Shown: positions 33,308-42,291 of the stretch, in pieces
Numbering within the stretch: position 1 is the first letter of the stretch
Layout: the number at the start of each line of letters is the position of its first letter
Source: Phytohabitans aurantiacus
Lineage (GTDB): Bacteria > Actinomycetota > Actinomycetes > Mycobacteriales > Micromonosporaceae
DNA length: 64,000 bases
NCBI RefSeq assembly: GCF_027923225.1
Contig: NZ_BSDI01000046.1
Location: 40,045-104,044, forward strand
Direction: 5' to 3'
The notes under the pieces: generated by a model
The model's input: only the letters and a program-made list of their open reading frames with translations
Databases searched by the model: none
What the model was told of the DNA's origin: nothing
Position numbers and translations under genes: made by a program

Positions 33308-34848
33308 TGACGGGGCTGCTGATCGGCGTGGACATGGGGACCACGCGGGTCAAGGCGGTCGCGGTCGACACCACCGGCGCCGTACGCGGGCAGGCCGAGC
33401 GACCGACGCCGTGGCGGCACGTAGGCGGGCACGCGGAGGTGGATCCGGAGACGCTCGCCGATCTGGCTCGCGACGTGGCCGCCGAGGCGGCGCGGAACGC
33501 CACGACCGGTGGCACCGGGCCGCGCGGCACCGCACCGCGTACGGGCAACACCCGCGAAGCGGCGACCGCCGCCAACGCGGGCCGGGCGGGCATGAGCTCG
33601 GCCACCATCGGACCCGCCAATACGGGCCCCGTCAGTACCGCTGAGACGGGACCGGCCAACGCGGGCCCTGCCGGCACCGGGCAGGGCAACGCGGCGGTGC
33701 GAACCGGTGGGATCGAGGGGGGCGGCCCCGGGCACGGGCGGGTGCTCGGGGTCGGGGTGGCGGGGATGGCGGAGACGGGCGTACTGGTCGACGGGAGCGA
33801 CCGGCCGCTCGTCCCCGCCATCGCCTGGCACGACCCTCGCGGCGACCTGGACACGATCGCGCGGGAGCTCGGCACCAACGAGTTCCAGCGGACGACCGGG
33901 CTGCCGCTGACCCCGCTCCCCTCGCTCGGCAAGCTGCTCTGGCTGCGCAGGCGCCACGCTGACCTGGGCAAGCCGGTGCGGTTCTTTTCGGTGGCGGAGT
34001 GGGTGGTGCGGCGGCTGGGCGGCGATCCGGTCGCCGAGCTGTCGCTGGCCAGCCGCACCGGACTGCTGGATCTGGCCGCCGCGCGACCGTGGGACGCGGC
34101 GGCCGACCTGCTCGGCTGGCCGGCGTTGCTCCCCGAGCCGGTGCCGGCCGGCACAAGCGCGGGGCGGGCCGGGGGCGATGGCGTGCCCGAGGTACTGCGG
34201 GGCGCCACGCTCACGGTCGCGGGGCATGACCATCAGGTCGCCGCGTACAGCGTCGGTGCGGCCACCGACGGCGCCCTGTTCGATTCGCTGGGCACGGCCG
34301 AGGCATTGGTCAGAACAATCAGGCCGCTTTCACACGACCAGATCGGTGCACTCGTCGGTCACGGCATGTCGGTCGGCTGGGGCGTCGTGGCAGGTCATTT
34401 CTGTGTACTGGCAGGGCTGCCCACCGGTCTGACGCTGGGCCGCATCGCGGCAATGCTCGGTGCAAACACGAGCACACAGCGGCGCGCCCTCGGTGAGCTG
34501 GCGCTGACAGTACCGGAGCATCCGACGCTGCGATTGGTGGAACCGACCGACGAGCGGTTCGGGCTCGCGGGCATCACAGACGGCGTCACGCCGGCGGCGC
34601 TGTGGCGCGCCGCGGTGGACGGCATGGTCGCCGAGGCCCAGCGGGCGCTGGACCGCATCGACGCGCTCGCCGGCCCGTACCGGGAAGTGGTCGCCGCGGG
34701 CGGCTGGCTGCACAATCCCGCGCTCCTTGCCGCGAAGCGGCGGCAGTTTCCCGCGATGCGCACGACGAGCGTCGCGGAACCAGGCGCCTACGGCGCCGCT
34801 CTCATGGCCGCGCGCGCGGCCGGTATCCCCCTGCCAGATGGAAGGTAG
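33307..34848 (+). CDS. FGGY-family carbohydrate kinase with a low-complexity insert
   Basis: ATP-dependent sugar kinase of 513 residues. The phosphate-binding start GVDMGTTRVKAVAVD, the substrate block PAIAWHDPRGD (catalytic Asp candidate), TVAGHDHQVAAYSVG and the C-terminal VVAAGGWLHNP are all present. Residues about 66-140 form an Ala/Gly/Thr/Asn-rich insert (GPANTGPVSTAETGPANAG) within the first domain, not expected in the family. The substrate is probably the ketose made by the preceding isomerase. GTG 33307 overlaps the isomerase stop. Confidence 0.88.
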   Translation: MTGLLIGVDMGTTRVKAVAVDTTGAVRGQAERPTPWRHVGGHAEVDPETLADLARDVAAEAARNATTGGTGPRGTAPRTGNTREAATAANAGRAGMSSATIGPANTGPVSTAETGPANAGPAGTGQGNAAVRTGGIEGGGPGHGRVLGVGVAGMAETGVLVDGSDRPLVPAIAWHDPRGDLDTIARELGTNEFQRTTGLPLTPLPSLGKLLWLRRRHADLGKPVRFFSVAEWVVRRLGGDPVAELSLASRTGLLDLAAARPWDAAADLLGWPALLPEPVPAGTSAGRAGGDGVPEVLRGATLTVAGHDHQVAAYSVGAATDGALFDSLGTAEALVRTIRPLSHDQIGALVGHGMSVGWGVVAGHFCVLAGLPTGLTLGRIAAMLGANTSTQRRALGELALTVPEHPTLRLVEPTDERFGLAGITDGVTPAALWRAAVDGMVAEAQRALDRIDALAGPYREVVAAGGWLHNPALLAAKRRQFPAMRTTSVAEPGAYGAALMAARAAGIPLPDGR

Positions 34849-34854
34849 AACCGC

Positions 34855-35748
34855 ATGTCCCTCAGCCTTGATCAGATCGCTAACGACGCGGGGACGTTCG
34901 CGATCCTCGCGATGGACCAGCGCGGCACCCTGCGCAAGATGCTGGAGAAGGCTGGTCAGCCGGCGTCCGGCGAGGACATGAGCGACTTCAAGGTCGACGT
35001 GATCGGTGCATTGTCGCCACATGCCTCGGGCGTTCTCACCGATGTCGAGTACGGCGTCGGAGCGGTTCGGACGGCCGGCGCGCTCGACGCGCGGGCCGGG
35101 CTGCTGATCTCCAGCGAGCGCTCGCCGCAACCGACGTGGAACGGCGAGCACCGCACCGAGTACGCACCGACCGAACGCGGCCCGGCGTTCGTGGCGGAGA
35201 ACGGCGGCTCGGCGCTGAAGTTCCTGGTGCGGTGGCGACCGGACCGGGTGGCCGGCCCCGGCGAGCCGGACCTGGCGCAGGAGGCCCTGGACGCGGTCGC
35301 CGCCGTGGTCGCCGACTGCCGGGCGGCCGGGATGCCGTCGGTCATCGAGCCCCTGGTGACGACGCTGCCCGGCGAGGGCCCGGAGGAGAAGAAGCGACTG
35401 GTGATCCGCTCAGCGGAGCTGCTGGCCGAACTCAACCCGGACCTGCTGAAGCTGGAGTGGCCCGGCGACGCGGACGGCTGCCGCGAGGTCAGCAAGGTGG
35501 CCGGGCGGGTGCCGTGGGCGCTGCTGTCGGCCGGTGTGGCGTACGACGAGTTCGTGGCCCGGGTGCTGACGGCCATGGACGCGGGCGCGTCCGGGTACAT
35601 CGCTGGGCGGGCGTTCTGGGGCGAGGCGGTCGGGCTCACCGGTGCCGAGCGGCGGCAGTTCCTGGCCAGTACCGCCCTGGATCGCATGGCCGGCCTCAAC
35701 GCCGCGATCGAGGGGCACGGCCGGAGCTGGCGGGAGGTACGCGGATGA
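34855..35748 (+). CDS. LacD/YihT-like class I aldolase (first paralogue)
   Basis: The 297-residue TIM-barrel protein starts with GTFAILAMDQRGTLRKML and has DFKVDVIGALSPHASGVLTD, LKFLVRWRPD, PSVIEPLVTTLPG and PDLLKLEWPGD, then GASGYIAGRAFWGEAVG. These match the tagatose-1,6-bisphosphate aldolase (LacD) and sulfofructose-phosphate aldolase (YihT) superfamily; the Schiff-base Lys is probably in LLKLEWPG. It would cleave a ketose 1-phosphate or bisphosphate to dihydroxyacetone phosphate and an aldehyde. Its TGA overlaps the transporter ATPase ATG. Confidence 0.82.
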   Translation: MSLSLDQIANDAGTFAILAMDQRGTLRKMLEKAGQPASGEDMSDFKVDVIGALSPHASGVLTDVEYGVGAVRTAGALDARAGLLISSERSPQPTWNGEHRTEYAPTERGPAFVAENGGSALKFLVRWRPDRVAGPGEPDLAQEALDAVAAVVADCRAAGMPSVIEPLVTTLPGEGPEEKKRLVIRSAELLAELNPDLLKLEWPGDADGCREVSKVAGRVPWALLSAGVAYDEFVARVLTAMDAGASGYIAGRAFWGEAVGLTGAERRQFLASTALDRMAGLNAAIEGHGRSWREVRG

Positions 35749-36506
35749 GCAAGCCTGTCCTGGGGGCGTACCGGGTGGTGAAGACGTTCGGGCACGTCCG
35801 TGCATTGCGGCACGCCTCGTTCGAGGCATTCCCCGGTGAGGTCACGGCGCTTGTCGGCGACAATGGCGCGGGCAAATCGACGCTCACCAAGGTGCTTTCC
35901 GGGGTGTACTCGCCGGACGAGGGCGAGGTGAGGATCGACGGCAATCCGGTGCGGTTGTCCGATCCGCACGACGCGAAGGCTCGGGGCATTGAGACCGTGT
36001 ACCAGGATCTCGCCCTCGCCCCCGACCTGGACGCGGCCGGAAACGTCTTCCTCGGTCGCGAGCTGCGCCGGTTCGGCATCCTCCACAACCACCCCGAGAT
36101 GCGGCGGCGCACCGCGACCGCGTTCCGCGACCTCGGCGTCGGTCTCGTGCAGGACATGCGGGCGCCGGTGGCGGAGTTCTCCGGCGGCCAGAAGCAGTCC
36201 GTGGCGATCGCGCGGGCGGCCATGTGGGCCACCAAGGTGATCGTCATGGACGAGCCGACCGCCGCGCTCGGGGTCATCCAGACCGCGAACGTGCTCGAAC
36301 TGGTCGAGCGCATCCGCGACAAGGGGATCGCGGTCGTGTTCATCTCGCACAACCTGCCGCAGGTGCTCCAGGTGGCCGACCGGATCGAGGTCCTGCGGCT
36401 CGGCGCGCGGGTGGCCCGTTTCCGGCGCGGCGAGGCCGACGTCGACCGGCTCATCGCCGCGATCTCCGGCGCGTACGCGAACGAGGCGAACGAGGAGTCC
36501 TCATGA
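35745..36506 (+). CDS. Sugar ABC transporter ATP-binding protein (single cassette)
   Basis: The 253-residue ATPase has Walker A GDNGAGKST, signature FSGGQKQSVAIARA, Walker B VIVMDEPTAALG and switch ISHNLPQV. It is a half-size cassette, as in FrcA-type fructose transporters, rather than the double-length RbsA. ATG 35745 overlaps the aldolase stop, and its own TGA overlaps the permease ATG, so binding with the permease is near certain. Confidence 0.92.
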   Translation: MSKPVLGAYRVVKTFGHVRALRHASFEAFPGEVTALVGDNGAGKSTLTKVLSGVYSPDEGEVRIDGNPVRLSDPHDAKARGIETVYQDLALAPDLDAAGNVFLGRELRRFGILHNHPEMRRRTATAFRDLGVGLVQDMRAPVAEFSGGQKQSVAIARAAMWATKVIVMDEPTAALGVIQTANVLELVERIRDKGIAVVFISHNLPQVLQVADRIEVLRLGARVARFRRGEADVDRLIAAISGAYANEANEESS

Positions 36507-37564
36507 CGCAGACCAAGCCGACGGCGGACACCGAGTCTCAGGAGCCGGTGACCCCGAGCGTGCCTTTCGTGCGCGCGCTGCTGCGCAACCCGACGATGGT
36601 CACTTTCGCGGTACTGCTGGCCATCATCGCGGCGTTCTCGATCCTCGCGCCGGACACCTTTACCCAACGCAGCAACTTCACGCAGCTGGCGCAGAACGTG
36701 GCCATCCTGACCGTCGTCAGCGTCGGCACGACGTTCGTCATCATCACGGCCGGTGTCGACCTGTCGATACCGAGCGGCATCGTGCTCGGCGAGGTGTTCG
36801 CGGTACACGCGCTGAAGCTCATCGGCACGGGTGGTGACACGACTGCGGCGGACGTGACCGCCGACCAGACCAAGGCCTGGTACATCCTGGTGGCGCTCGC
36901 GGGGGCGCTGCTGGCCGGCCTGATCATCGGAACCATCAACGGCTTGGTCGTGGCGTATCTGAAGGTGCCGCCGCTGCTGGCCACGCTGGGCACGCTCGGC
37001 GCCGGACTGGGCGCCGCTCTCATCCTCCAAAATGGAGTCAACACGGCGACGTACGCGCTCGACCCGCTCGGGCACGGATCGTGGATCGCCGCCGTGCCGA
37101 ACCTCATTCCCATCGCGCTCGTCGTGGTGGTCGCGGGGTTCATCCTGTTGCACATGGCGGTTTTCGGCCGGCACACGTTTGCGATCGGCTCGAACCCGGA
37201 GGCGGCGCGCAGGGCCGGCATCAACGTCGAGCGGCACCTTCTGAAGGTTTACATCATCGGCGGCGTATCGGCCGGGTTCGCCGGCTTCCTCTCCGTCGCG
37301 TACTTCTCCACCACCAGCATCGGCGGGCACTCCACCGACAACCTCCAGGCGATCACCGCTGTCGCGCTCGGTGGCACCAGCCTCTTTGGCGGGGTCGGGT
37401 CGATCATCGGCACCCTGATCGGCGTCTGGATTCCGGCGGTACTCAAGAACGGCTTCGTCATCACGGGGGTCCAGCCCTACTGGCAGGACGTCGCGGTGGG
37501 CCTCGTGCTCATCGTCGCCGTCTGGTTCGACCAACTGCGGCGGCGTACCCGCAACCGCGGATAA
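36503..37564 (+). CDS. Sugar ABC transporter permease (RbsC/FrcC type)
   Basis: The 353-residue protein has eight to ten membrane segments and family blocks VGTTFVIITAGVDLSIPSG, PPLLATLGTLGAGLG, GSNPEAARRAGINV and ITAVALGGTSLFGGVGSI. It forms the membrane channel for a monosaccharide together with the neighbouring ATPase and binding protein. Confidence 0.93.
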   Translation: MTQTKPTADTESQEPVTPSVPFVRALLRNPTMVTFAVLLAIIAAFSILAPDTFTQRSNFTQLAQNVAILTVVSVGTTFVIITAGVDLSIPSGIVLGEVFAVHALKLIGTGGDTTAADVTADQTKAWYILVALAGALLAGLIIGTINGLVVAYLKVPPLLATLGTLGAGLGAALILQNGVNTATYALDPLGHGSWIAAVPNLIPIALVVVVAGFILLHMAVFGRHTFAIGSNPEAARRAGINVERHLLKVYIIGGVSAGFAGFLSVAYFSTTSIGGHSTDNLQAITAVALGGTSLFGGVGSIIGTLIGVWIPAVLKNGFVITGVQPYWQDVAVGLVLIVAVWFDQLRRRTRNRG

Positions 37565-37583
37565 CACGACAGGAGGAAACCCC

Positions 37584-38570
37584 ATGAAGAAAATCGCGGC
37601 GGTCGTGGTCGCCGGCGTACTACTGGTCGCCGGGTGCGCTGACGAGTCCGGCGGCGACACTGGATCAGACAGCGGATCGGCGTCCGGCAAGAAGTTCACG
37701 CTGATGGTCGGCGTCAAGGGCGACCCGTTCTACGTCTCGATGGAGTGCGGCGCCAAGGAGAAGGCCAAGGAACTGGGCGTCGACCTGCAGGTGCAGGGCC
37801 CCGACAAGTTCGACGCCACACTGCAGAACCCGTTGCTGGACGCGGTCGCGGCCAGCAAGCCGGCCGCGCTGCTCGTCGCGCCGAACGACGTCAAGGCGTC
37901 CGCCACCCCCCTCAAGCGCATCCAGGACGCCGGCACCAAGGTGGTGCTCGTCGACACCACAGTGGACGACACGAGCATCGGCGCGTCCCGGATCGCCACC
38001 GACAACAAGCTTGGCGGCGCCAAGGCGGCTGAGGCGTTGAACGAACTGCTCGCCGGCAAGCCGGGCAAGGTACTGGTCATCTCCACCGACCCCGGTGTGT
38101 CCTCGGTGGACGCTCGCGTGGCCGGCTTCGAGGAGGCCGTGAAGACGAAGTTCACGAACTTCACGCTCGCCGCGGCGACCCAGTACTCGCACAACTCGCC
38201 GCAGACCGCGGCCAGCATCATCCAGGCCGAACTGCAGCGCAGCCCGGACCTGGTGGGCGTCTTCGCCACCAACCTCTTCTCGGCGCAGGGCACCGCCACC
38301 GGCGTGCGCTCGGCGGGCAAGAGCAACCAGGTGAAGGTCGTCGGCTTCGACGCCGGACCCGACCAGATCAAGCAGCTGGAGGCCGGCGACGTGCAGGCGC
38401 TGGTCGCACAGAAGCCGTACGACATCGGCGTGCAGGGCGTCGAGCAGGCGGCGAACGCGATCGAGGGCAAGACCGTCGAGACCAACATCGCCACCGAGTC
38501 GCTCATCGTCACGAAGGACAACATGAGCGACCCCGAGGTCAGCAAGTACATCTACAAAGACAAGTGCTGA
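37584..38570 (+). CDS. Sugar-binding lipoprotein of the ABC transporter
   Basis: The 328-residue periplasmic-type binding protein of the ribose family has a lipobox LLVAGC (C18), so it is anchored outside the membrane. It shows VGVKGDPFYVSMECGAKEKA, the KPAALLVAPNDVKA and VLVDTTVDDTSIGAS hinge regions. A good AGGAGG precedes ATG 37584. It binds the substrate for the two preceding transport proteins. Confidence 0.93.
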   Translation: MKKIAAVVVAGVLLVAGCADESGGDTGSDSGSASGKKFTLMVGVKGDPFYVSMECGAKEKAKELGVDLQVQGPDKFDATLQNPLLDAVAASKPAALLVAPNDVKASATPLKRIQDAGTKVVLVDTTVDDTSIGASRIATDNKLGGAKAAEALNELLAGKPGKVLVISTDPGVSSVDARVAGFEEAVKTKFTNFTLAAATQYSHNSPQTAASIIQAELQRSPDLVGVFATNLFSAQGTATGVRSAGKSNQVKVVGFDAGPDQIKQLEAGDVQALVAQKPYDIGVQGVEQAANAIEGKTVETNIATESLIVTKDNMSDPEVSKYIYKDKC

Positions 38571-38574
38571 TCGC

Positions 38575-38609
38575 GCGGGGAGCCGGCGCGGCCGGTGCCG
38601 GCTCCCCGC
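38575..38609 (+). terminator. GC-rich hairpin between binding protein and aldolase genes
   Basis: Arms 38575-38587 (GCGGGGAGCCGGC) and 38597-38609 are exact complements around a nine-base loop, five bases after the stop codon, with no U-run. It probably slows transcription or stabilises the upstream mRNA, giving more binding protein than enzyme. Confidence 0.7.
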
Positions 38610-38628
38610 CGTCACAGAAAGGTCCAAC

Positions 38629-39573
38629 ATGGACGTTCAACGGCTCGGCATGGTGCGCCGGCTGGCTCGGATCGCCACCGATGACGGCTTCTTCTGCGTC
38701 GCCGCCCTCGACCACCCGGAGAACTACGTCGCGCTCTTCGACAAGGACGTTTCCCGGGTGCCGCACCAGACCGTCGTCGACTCCAAGCTGCACCTGGTGA
38801 GCGCGCTGTCCGGCCACGCGTCGGCGGTGCTGCTCGACCCCGTGTACTCGCTGGGGCAGGCCATCGCCACCGGCACGCTGCCCGGCTCGGTCGGTGTGAT
38901 CGCCCCGATCGAGCTGTTGACGTACACGCCGGACAGCCCACCCGGCTGGGCACTGCCCACTGTGCTCCGTCCGCAGTGGACCCCGGAAAAGATCGCCAAG
39001 CTGGGCGCCGACGCGGTCAAGCTGATCCTGTTCTACCGCTCCGAACTGGCCGACGTGGCGGCGGAACAGCGCAAGCTTGTCGCGGATCTCGCGGCGGCGT
39101 GCCATGAGGAGCGGCTGCCGCTGGTCGTCGAGCCGATCTGGTACCCGCTCTCGCCCGACGAGGGCGACGGCGGTCGGGCCGACGCGATCGTCGCCGCGGT
39201 GGCCGAGTTCACGCTGCTGGGCGTCGACGTGCTGAAGGTGCAGTTCCCCGGGTCCGCGGCCGCCTGCCGCGACCTCGACGCCGCCGCCACCGTGCCGTGG
39301 GTGCTGCTGAGCGAGGGTGCCGGGTTCGAGGACTTCGCGACGCAGATGGAGATCGCCGCGAAGGCCGGCGCCAGCGGATACATCGCCGGGCGCGCCGTGT
39401 GGGGCGACGCGGTCGGGCACCTGCCCGCGGGCGAGCGCGACGCGGCGGTGGCTCGCGCGGCGGACCGGCTCGACACGCTCACCGCGATCGTGCGCCGCCA
39501 CGGGCGGCCGTGGCAGGAGCGGGCCACCGCGTCGGAGCTGTCCTCCACCTGGTACGAGGCGTTCGGGGTGTGA
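38629..39573 (+). CDS. LacD-like class I aldolase (second paralogue)
   Basis: The 314-residue protein is a distant paralogue of the aldolase at 34855. It shares FFCVAALDHPENYVALF, SALSGHASAVLLDPVYSLG, GADAVKLILFYRSE, VDVLKVQFPGS and GASGYIAGRAVWGDAVG. Its closest named relatives are tagatose-1,6-bisphosphate aldolases. Two aldolases in one operon suggest two substrates or stereoisomers, or a hetero-oligomer. AGAAAGG lies before ATG 38629. Confidence 0.82.
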   Translation: MDVQRLGMVRRLARIATDDGFFCVAALDHPENYVALFDKDVSRVPHQTVVDSKLHLVSALSGHASAVLLDPVYSLGQAIATGTLPGSVGVIAPIELLTYTPDSPPGWALPTVLRPQWTPEKIAKLGADAVKLILFYRSELADVAAEQRKLVADLAAACHEERLPLVVEPIWYPLSPDEGDGGRADAIVAAVAEFTLLGVDVLKVQFPGSAAACRDLDAAATVPWVLLSEGAGFEDFATQMEIAAKAGASGYIAGRAVWGDAVGHLPAGERDAAVARAADRLDTLTAIVRRHGRPWQERATASELSSTWYEAFGV

Positions 39574-39575
39574 CG

Positions 39576-40151
39576 ATGGGCGCCGTGCGTGCCTACGTCG
39601 TGGCCGGTGCGCCGGCCACCGGCAAGAGCGTGCTCGGCGCCGCGCTCGCCCGGGCCGCCGGCGCCGCGCCGCTCGACCAGGACGTGCTCACCGGGCCGCT
39701 GACCGCCGTCGTGGCCGGGCTGGTCGGCGCCGCGCCCGCTGATCTCGATGATCCCCGGGTACGGTCAGCCACCCGCGACGCCACCTATGCCGCGTTGATC
39801 GACACCGCGGCCGGCTGCCTGGCGGCGGGCGTGTCGGTGGTACTGATCGCCCCGTTCTCGTCGGAGCGCTCCGACCCGGTTGCATGGAACGCACTGAGCG
39901 ACCGCCTCGGTGCACCCGACGGTATTGCCCTGATCTGGACAACCTGCCCGCCAGCGGAGGTGGCCCGCCGGCTCACCGAGCGCGCCGCGCCGCGTGACCG
40001 ACGCAAGATCGCCGATCTCACCGCTTTTCTCCGCTCCGGCGTCCTCGACCCGCCCGCCGTGCCGCACGTGGCCGTCGACACCACCGCTCCGCTCGCGCAC
40101 CAGGTCACAGCGGCGCTGACCGGCACCGGCGCGCTGGCGCCCGGCCGGTAG
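39576..40151 (+). CDS. Small P-loop kinase-like protein
   Basis: The 191-residue protein begins VRAYVVAGAPATGKSVLGAALA, a Walker A motif (GAPATGKS), and has LIWTTCPPAEVARRLTERA and APRDRRKI, resembling the lid of gluconate or shikimate-type kinases and AAA_33 proteins. It sits between aldolase and PfkB genes, separated by two bases from the aldolase. A sugar or small-molecule kinase is likely; the substrate is unknown. Confidence 0.75.
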   Translation: MGAVRAYVVAGAPATGKSVLGAALARAAGAAPLDQDVLTGPLTAVVAGLVGAAPADLDDPRVRSATRDATYAALIDTAAGCLAAGVSVVLIAPFSSERSDPVAWNALSDRLGAPDGIALIWTTCPPAEVARRLTERAAPRDRRKIADLTAFLRSGVLDPPAVPHVAVDTTAPLAHQVTAALTGTGALAPGR

Positions 40152-40181
40152 CCTGCCAAAGGTTTCTCGAAGGAGGCCCCC

Positions 40182-41153
40182 TTGCTCATCGCCACCCCGA
40201 ACATCACCGTCGACCGGACGGTGCGCCTGCCCGAGCTGCGGCTCGGCAGCGTGCTCCGGCCGCCCCGACCAGCGGTGACGGCCGGCGGCAAGGGCCTCAA
40301 CGTGGGCCGGGTGGCGGCCGCCTTCGGGCGCCGGGCCACGCTGCTGGCCTTCGAACCCGATGACGACGCCGTGCTCATCCGCCGGCTGTTCGCCGCCGAG
40401 CCCGTCGACCTGGTCGGTGTGCCGGTGGCCGGCGACGTCCGGGTCGCCACCATCTACCTGGAGGACTCGGGCCGCGTGACGGTGCTCAACGAGCCGGGCC
40501 CGGAGATCTCCGGCGAGGCGTGGCGGCGTTACGAGGAGGCGATCGCCGCCGAGTTGGCCAGCGGCCGGCACCGCACGCTGGTGTGCTCGGGCAGCCTGCC
40601 GCCGGGCGTGCCGGACGACGGGTACGGGCGGCTGGTGGGCATCGGGCACCGGTTCGGCGTACAGGTGATCGTCGACGCGGCGCGGGCGGCGCTCGCGGAC
40701 GCGGTGGCCGCCGGTCCGGACATTGTCACGCCCAACCTCGCGGAGGCGGCCGGTGTTCTCTGGGGGCATCCGGATGAGGAAGTGCACGACGGTGACCCGG
40801 AGGTACCCGAGCGGGCCCAGCGGGCGGTGCGCGAGCTGTGCGCCCGGGGTGCCCGGTCGGCGGCCGTGACCGCCGGAGCCGCGGGTACCGCCTACGGCGA
40901 CGCGGCGAGCGTGACCTGGGTGCCCACCGTCCAGGTGCCGGTGGTCAACCCGATCGGGGCCGGCGACTCGTTCGTCGGCGGACTGGTCGAGGCGTGGGAA
41001 ACGGGCGTCAGCGGTACAGCTGCGATCATCTTCGCGGTCGCGACGGCGACCGCGTCGGTCGAGCAGGAACTGGCCGGCGGGGTCGACCCCGCGCGGGCGC
41101 GCGAGCTGGCCGCGCTCGTGGCCGCGGCGGCCGAGCGGCGCGTGGGGGCGTGA
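40182..41153 (+). CDS. PfkB-family 1-phosphofructokinase / tagatose-6-phosphate kinase
   Basis: The 323-residue ribokinase-fold enzyme starts at TTG 40182 after GGAGG. It shows ATPNITVDRTVRL, TAGGKGLNVGRVAAAFG, CSGSLPPGVPDD and NPIGAGDSFVGGL with the catalytic Asp (GAGDS). This is the FruK/LacC pattern that phosphorylates ketose phosphates to 1,6-bisphosphates, which fits the LacD-like aldolases in the same operon. Its TGA overlaps the LacI gene ATG. Confidence 0.88.
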   Translation: MLIATPNITVDRTVRLPELRLGSVLRPPRPAVTAGGKGLNVGRVAAAFGRRATLLAFEPDDDAVLIRRLFAAEPVDLVGVPVAGDVRVATIYLEDSGRVTVLNEPGPEISGEAWRRYEEAIAAELASGRHRTLVCSGSLPPGVPDDGYGRLVGIGHRFGVQVIVDAARAALADAVAAGPDIVTPNLAEAAGVLWGHPDEEVHDGDPEVPERAQRAVRELCARGARSAAVTAGAAGTAYGDAASVTWVPTVQVPVVNPIGAGDSFVGGLVEAWETGVSGTAAIIFAVATATASVEQELAGGVDPARARELAALVAAAAERRVGA

Positions 41154-42175
41154 TGTCTTCCCGGCGGCCGACGCTGCGCGATGTGTCCTCGCTGGCGGGG
41201 GTGAGCGCGAAGACCGTCTCGCGTGTCATCAACGACGACCCGGCCGTGGCGCCCGGCACCGCGGAGAAGGTCCAGGCGGCGATCCGCGAGCTGGGGTTCT
41301 TCCCGAATCCGGTGGCGCGCTCGCTGCGGGTCGGGCGCGACGACGCGGTGGGCCTCGTGGTCGAGAACATCGCCGACCCGTTTTTCGCCGAGGTCACCAG
41401 CGCGGTCGAGGAGGTGGCGCGGGAGCGGGGCATGTTCGTGGTGATCGCGAGCGCCGGGTACGCCCCCGAGAACGAGCGCGTGGTCGTCGACGGCCTCACC
41501 AACCGCCGGGTCGCGGGGCTGATCATCACGCCGACCTCCGGCGACCACTCGTACCTGGGGCACGGGCACTCGCGGTTGCCGACCGTGTTCGTCGACCGGC
41601 CGCCGATCCAGCACGACGCCGACACCGTGCTCGCCGACAACGAGGGCGGCGCCCGCCTCGCCACGCGGCATTTGATCGACCACGGGCACCGGCGGGTGGC
41701 GTTCATCGGCGATCGGCTGCACATCTACACGACGCGGCTGCGGTACCAGGGCTTCCGCGCGGCGATGCTGGACGCGGGATTGCAGGTGGACGAGCGGCTG
41801 GTGCGCGTCGATGCGATGGGCGCGCAGAACTCGACCGCCGCGACCGTAGAGCTCCTCACATCCGACCCGAATCCCACCGCGGTCATCTCGGCGAATGCAC
41901 GGACCTCGCTCGGAGTGGTGAAGGCACTGCACCAGGAGGATCGCACCGACATTGCCCACGTGAGCTTCGACGACTTCCAGGGCGCCGAGTCGCTCAACCC
42001 GCCGGTGACGGCTGTCTACCAGGACCCGCAGGCGCTGGGTCGCCAGGCGGCGGAGCTGCTCTTCGACCGCCTGAACGGCGACGACACACCGCCGAGGCGG
42101 GTGGTGCTCCCGGTACGCCTGATCGTCCGCGGCTCCGGCGAGCTCCCGCCCGCGCCCATGCCCACGCTCCCGTGA
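41153..42175 (+). CDS. LacI-family repressor of the sugar operon
   Basis: The 340-residue regulator has an N-terminal helix-turn-helix and hinge (PTLRDVSSLAGVSAKTVSRV, NPVARSLR) and a sugar-binding core (GLVVENIADPFFAEV, HGHRRVAFIGDR). It is the last gene, overlapping the kinase stop by one base. It probably binds the palindrome at 32145 and is released by the pathway's sugar or sugar phosphate. Confidence 0.9.
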   Translation: MSSRRPTLRDVSSLAGVSAKTVSRVINDDPAVAPGTAEKVQAAIRELGFFPNPVARSLRVGRDDAVGLVVENIADPFFAEVTSAVEEVARERGMFVVIASAGYAPENERVVVDGLTNRRVAGLIITPTSGDHSYLGHGHSRLPTVFVDRPPIQHDADTVLADNEGGARLATRHLIDHGHRRVAFIGDRLHIYTTRLRYQGFRAAMLDAGLQVDERLVRVDAMGAQNSTAATVELLTSDPNPTAVISANARTSLGVVKALHQEDRTDIAHVSFDDFQGAESLNPPVTAVYQDPQALGRQAAELLFDRLNGDDTPPRRVVLPVRLIVRGSGELPPAPMPTLP

Positions 42176-42290
42176 TCAGGGCTGTGAACGCTCCGAGTCG
42201 CATCCGCCGTCGTGGGCGAGCGCCGCGCGGCGACTCGGACCGTTCATCCCTCACGTCGCTCTAACGACTTCAGGGACGCCCTGATCACGG
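42170..42290. terminator. Multi-stem terminator between LacI and SsgA-like genes
   Basis: An outer 13-bp stem pairs 42170-42182 (CCGTGATCAGGGC) with 42278-42290. Inside it an imperfect stem pairs CTCCGAGTCG with CGACTCGGA, and a third imperfect stem lies in the TCCCTCACGTCG region. The right part repeats the hairpin at 9855-9882 with one base changed. It separates convergent genes. Confidence 0.75.
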
Positions 42291-42291
42291 T

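Noticed and set aside
35136..35744. Upstream extension of the ABC ATPase frame
   Set aside because: It is out of frame inside the aldolase gene; ATG 35745 in an ATGA overlap gives the normal start.
34855..40151. Sulfoquinovose (sulfo-EMP) pathway, from YihT similarity
   Set aside because: No sulfoquinovosidase, sulfolactaldehyde reductase or sulfonate exporter; the LacD-like reading is equally good, so the sugar is left open.
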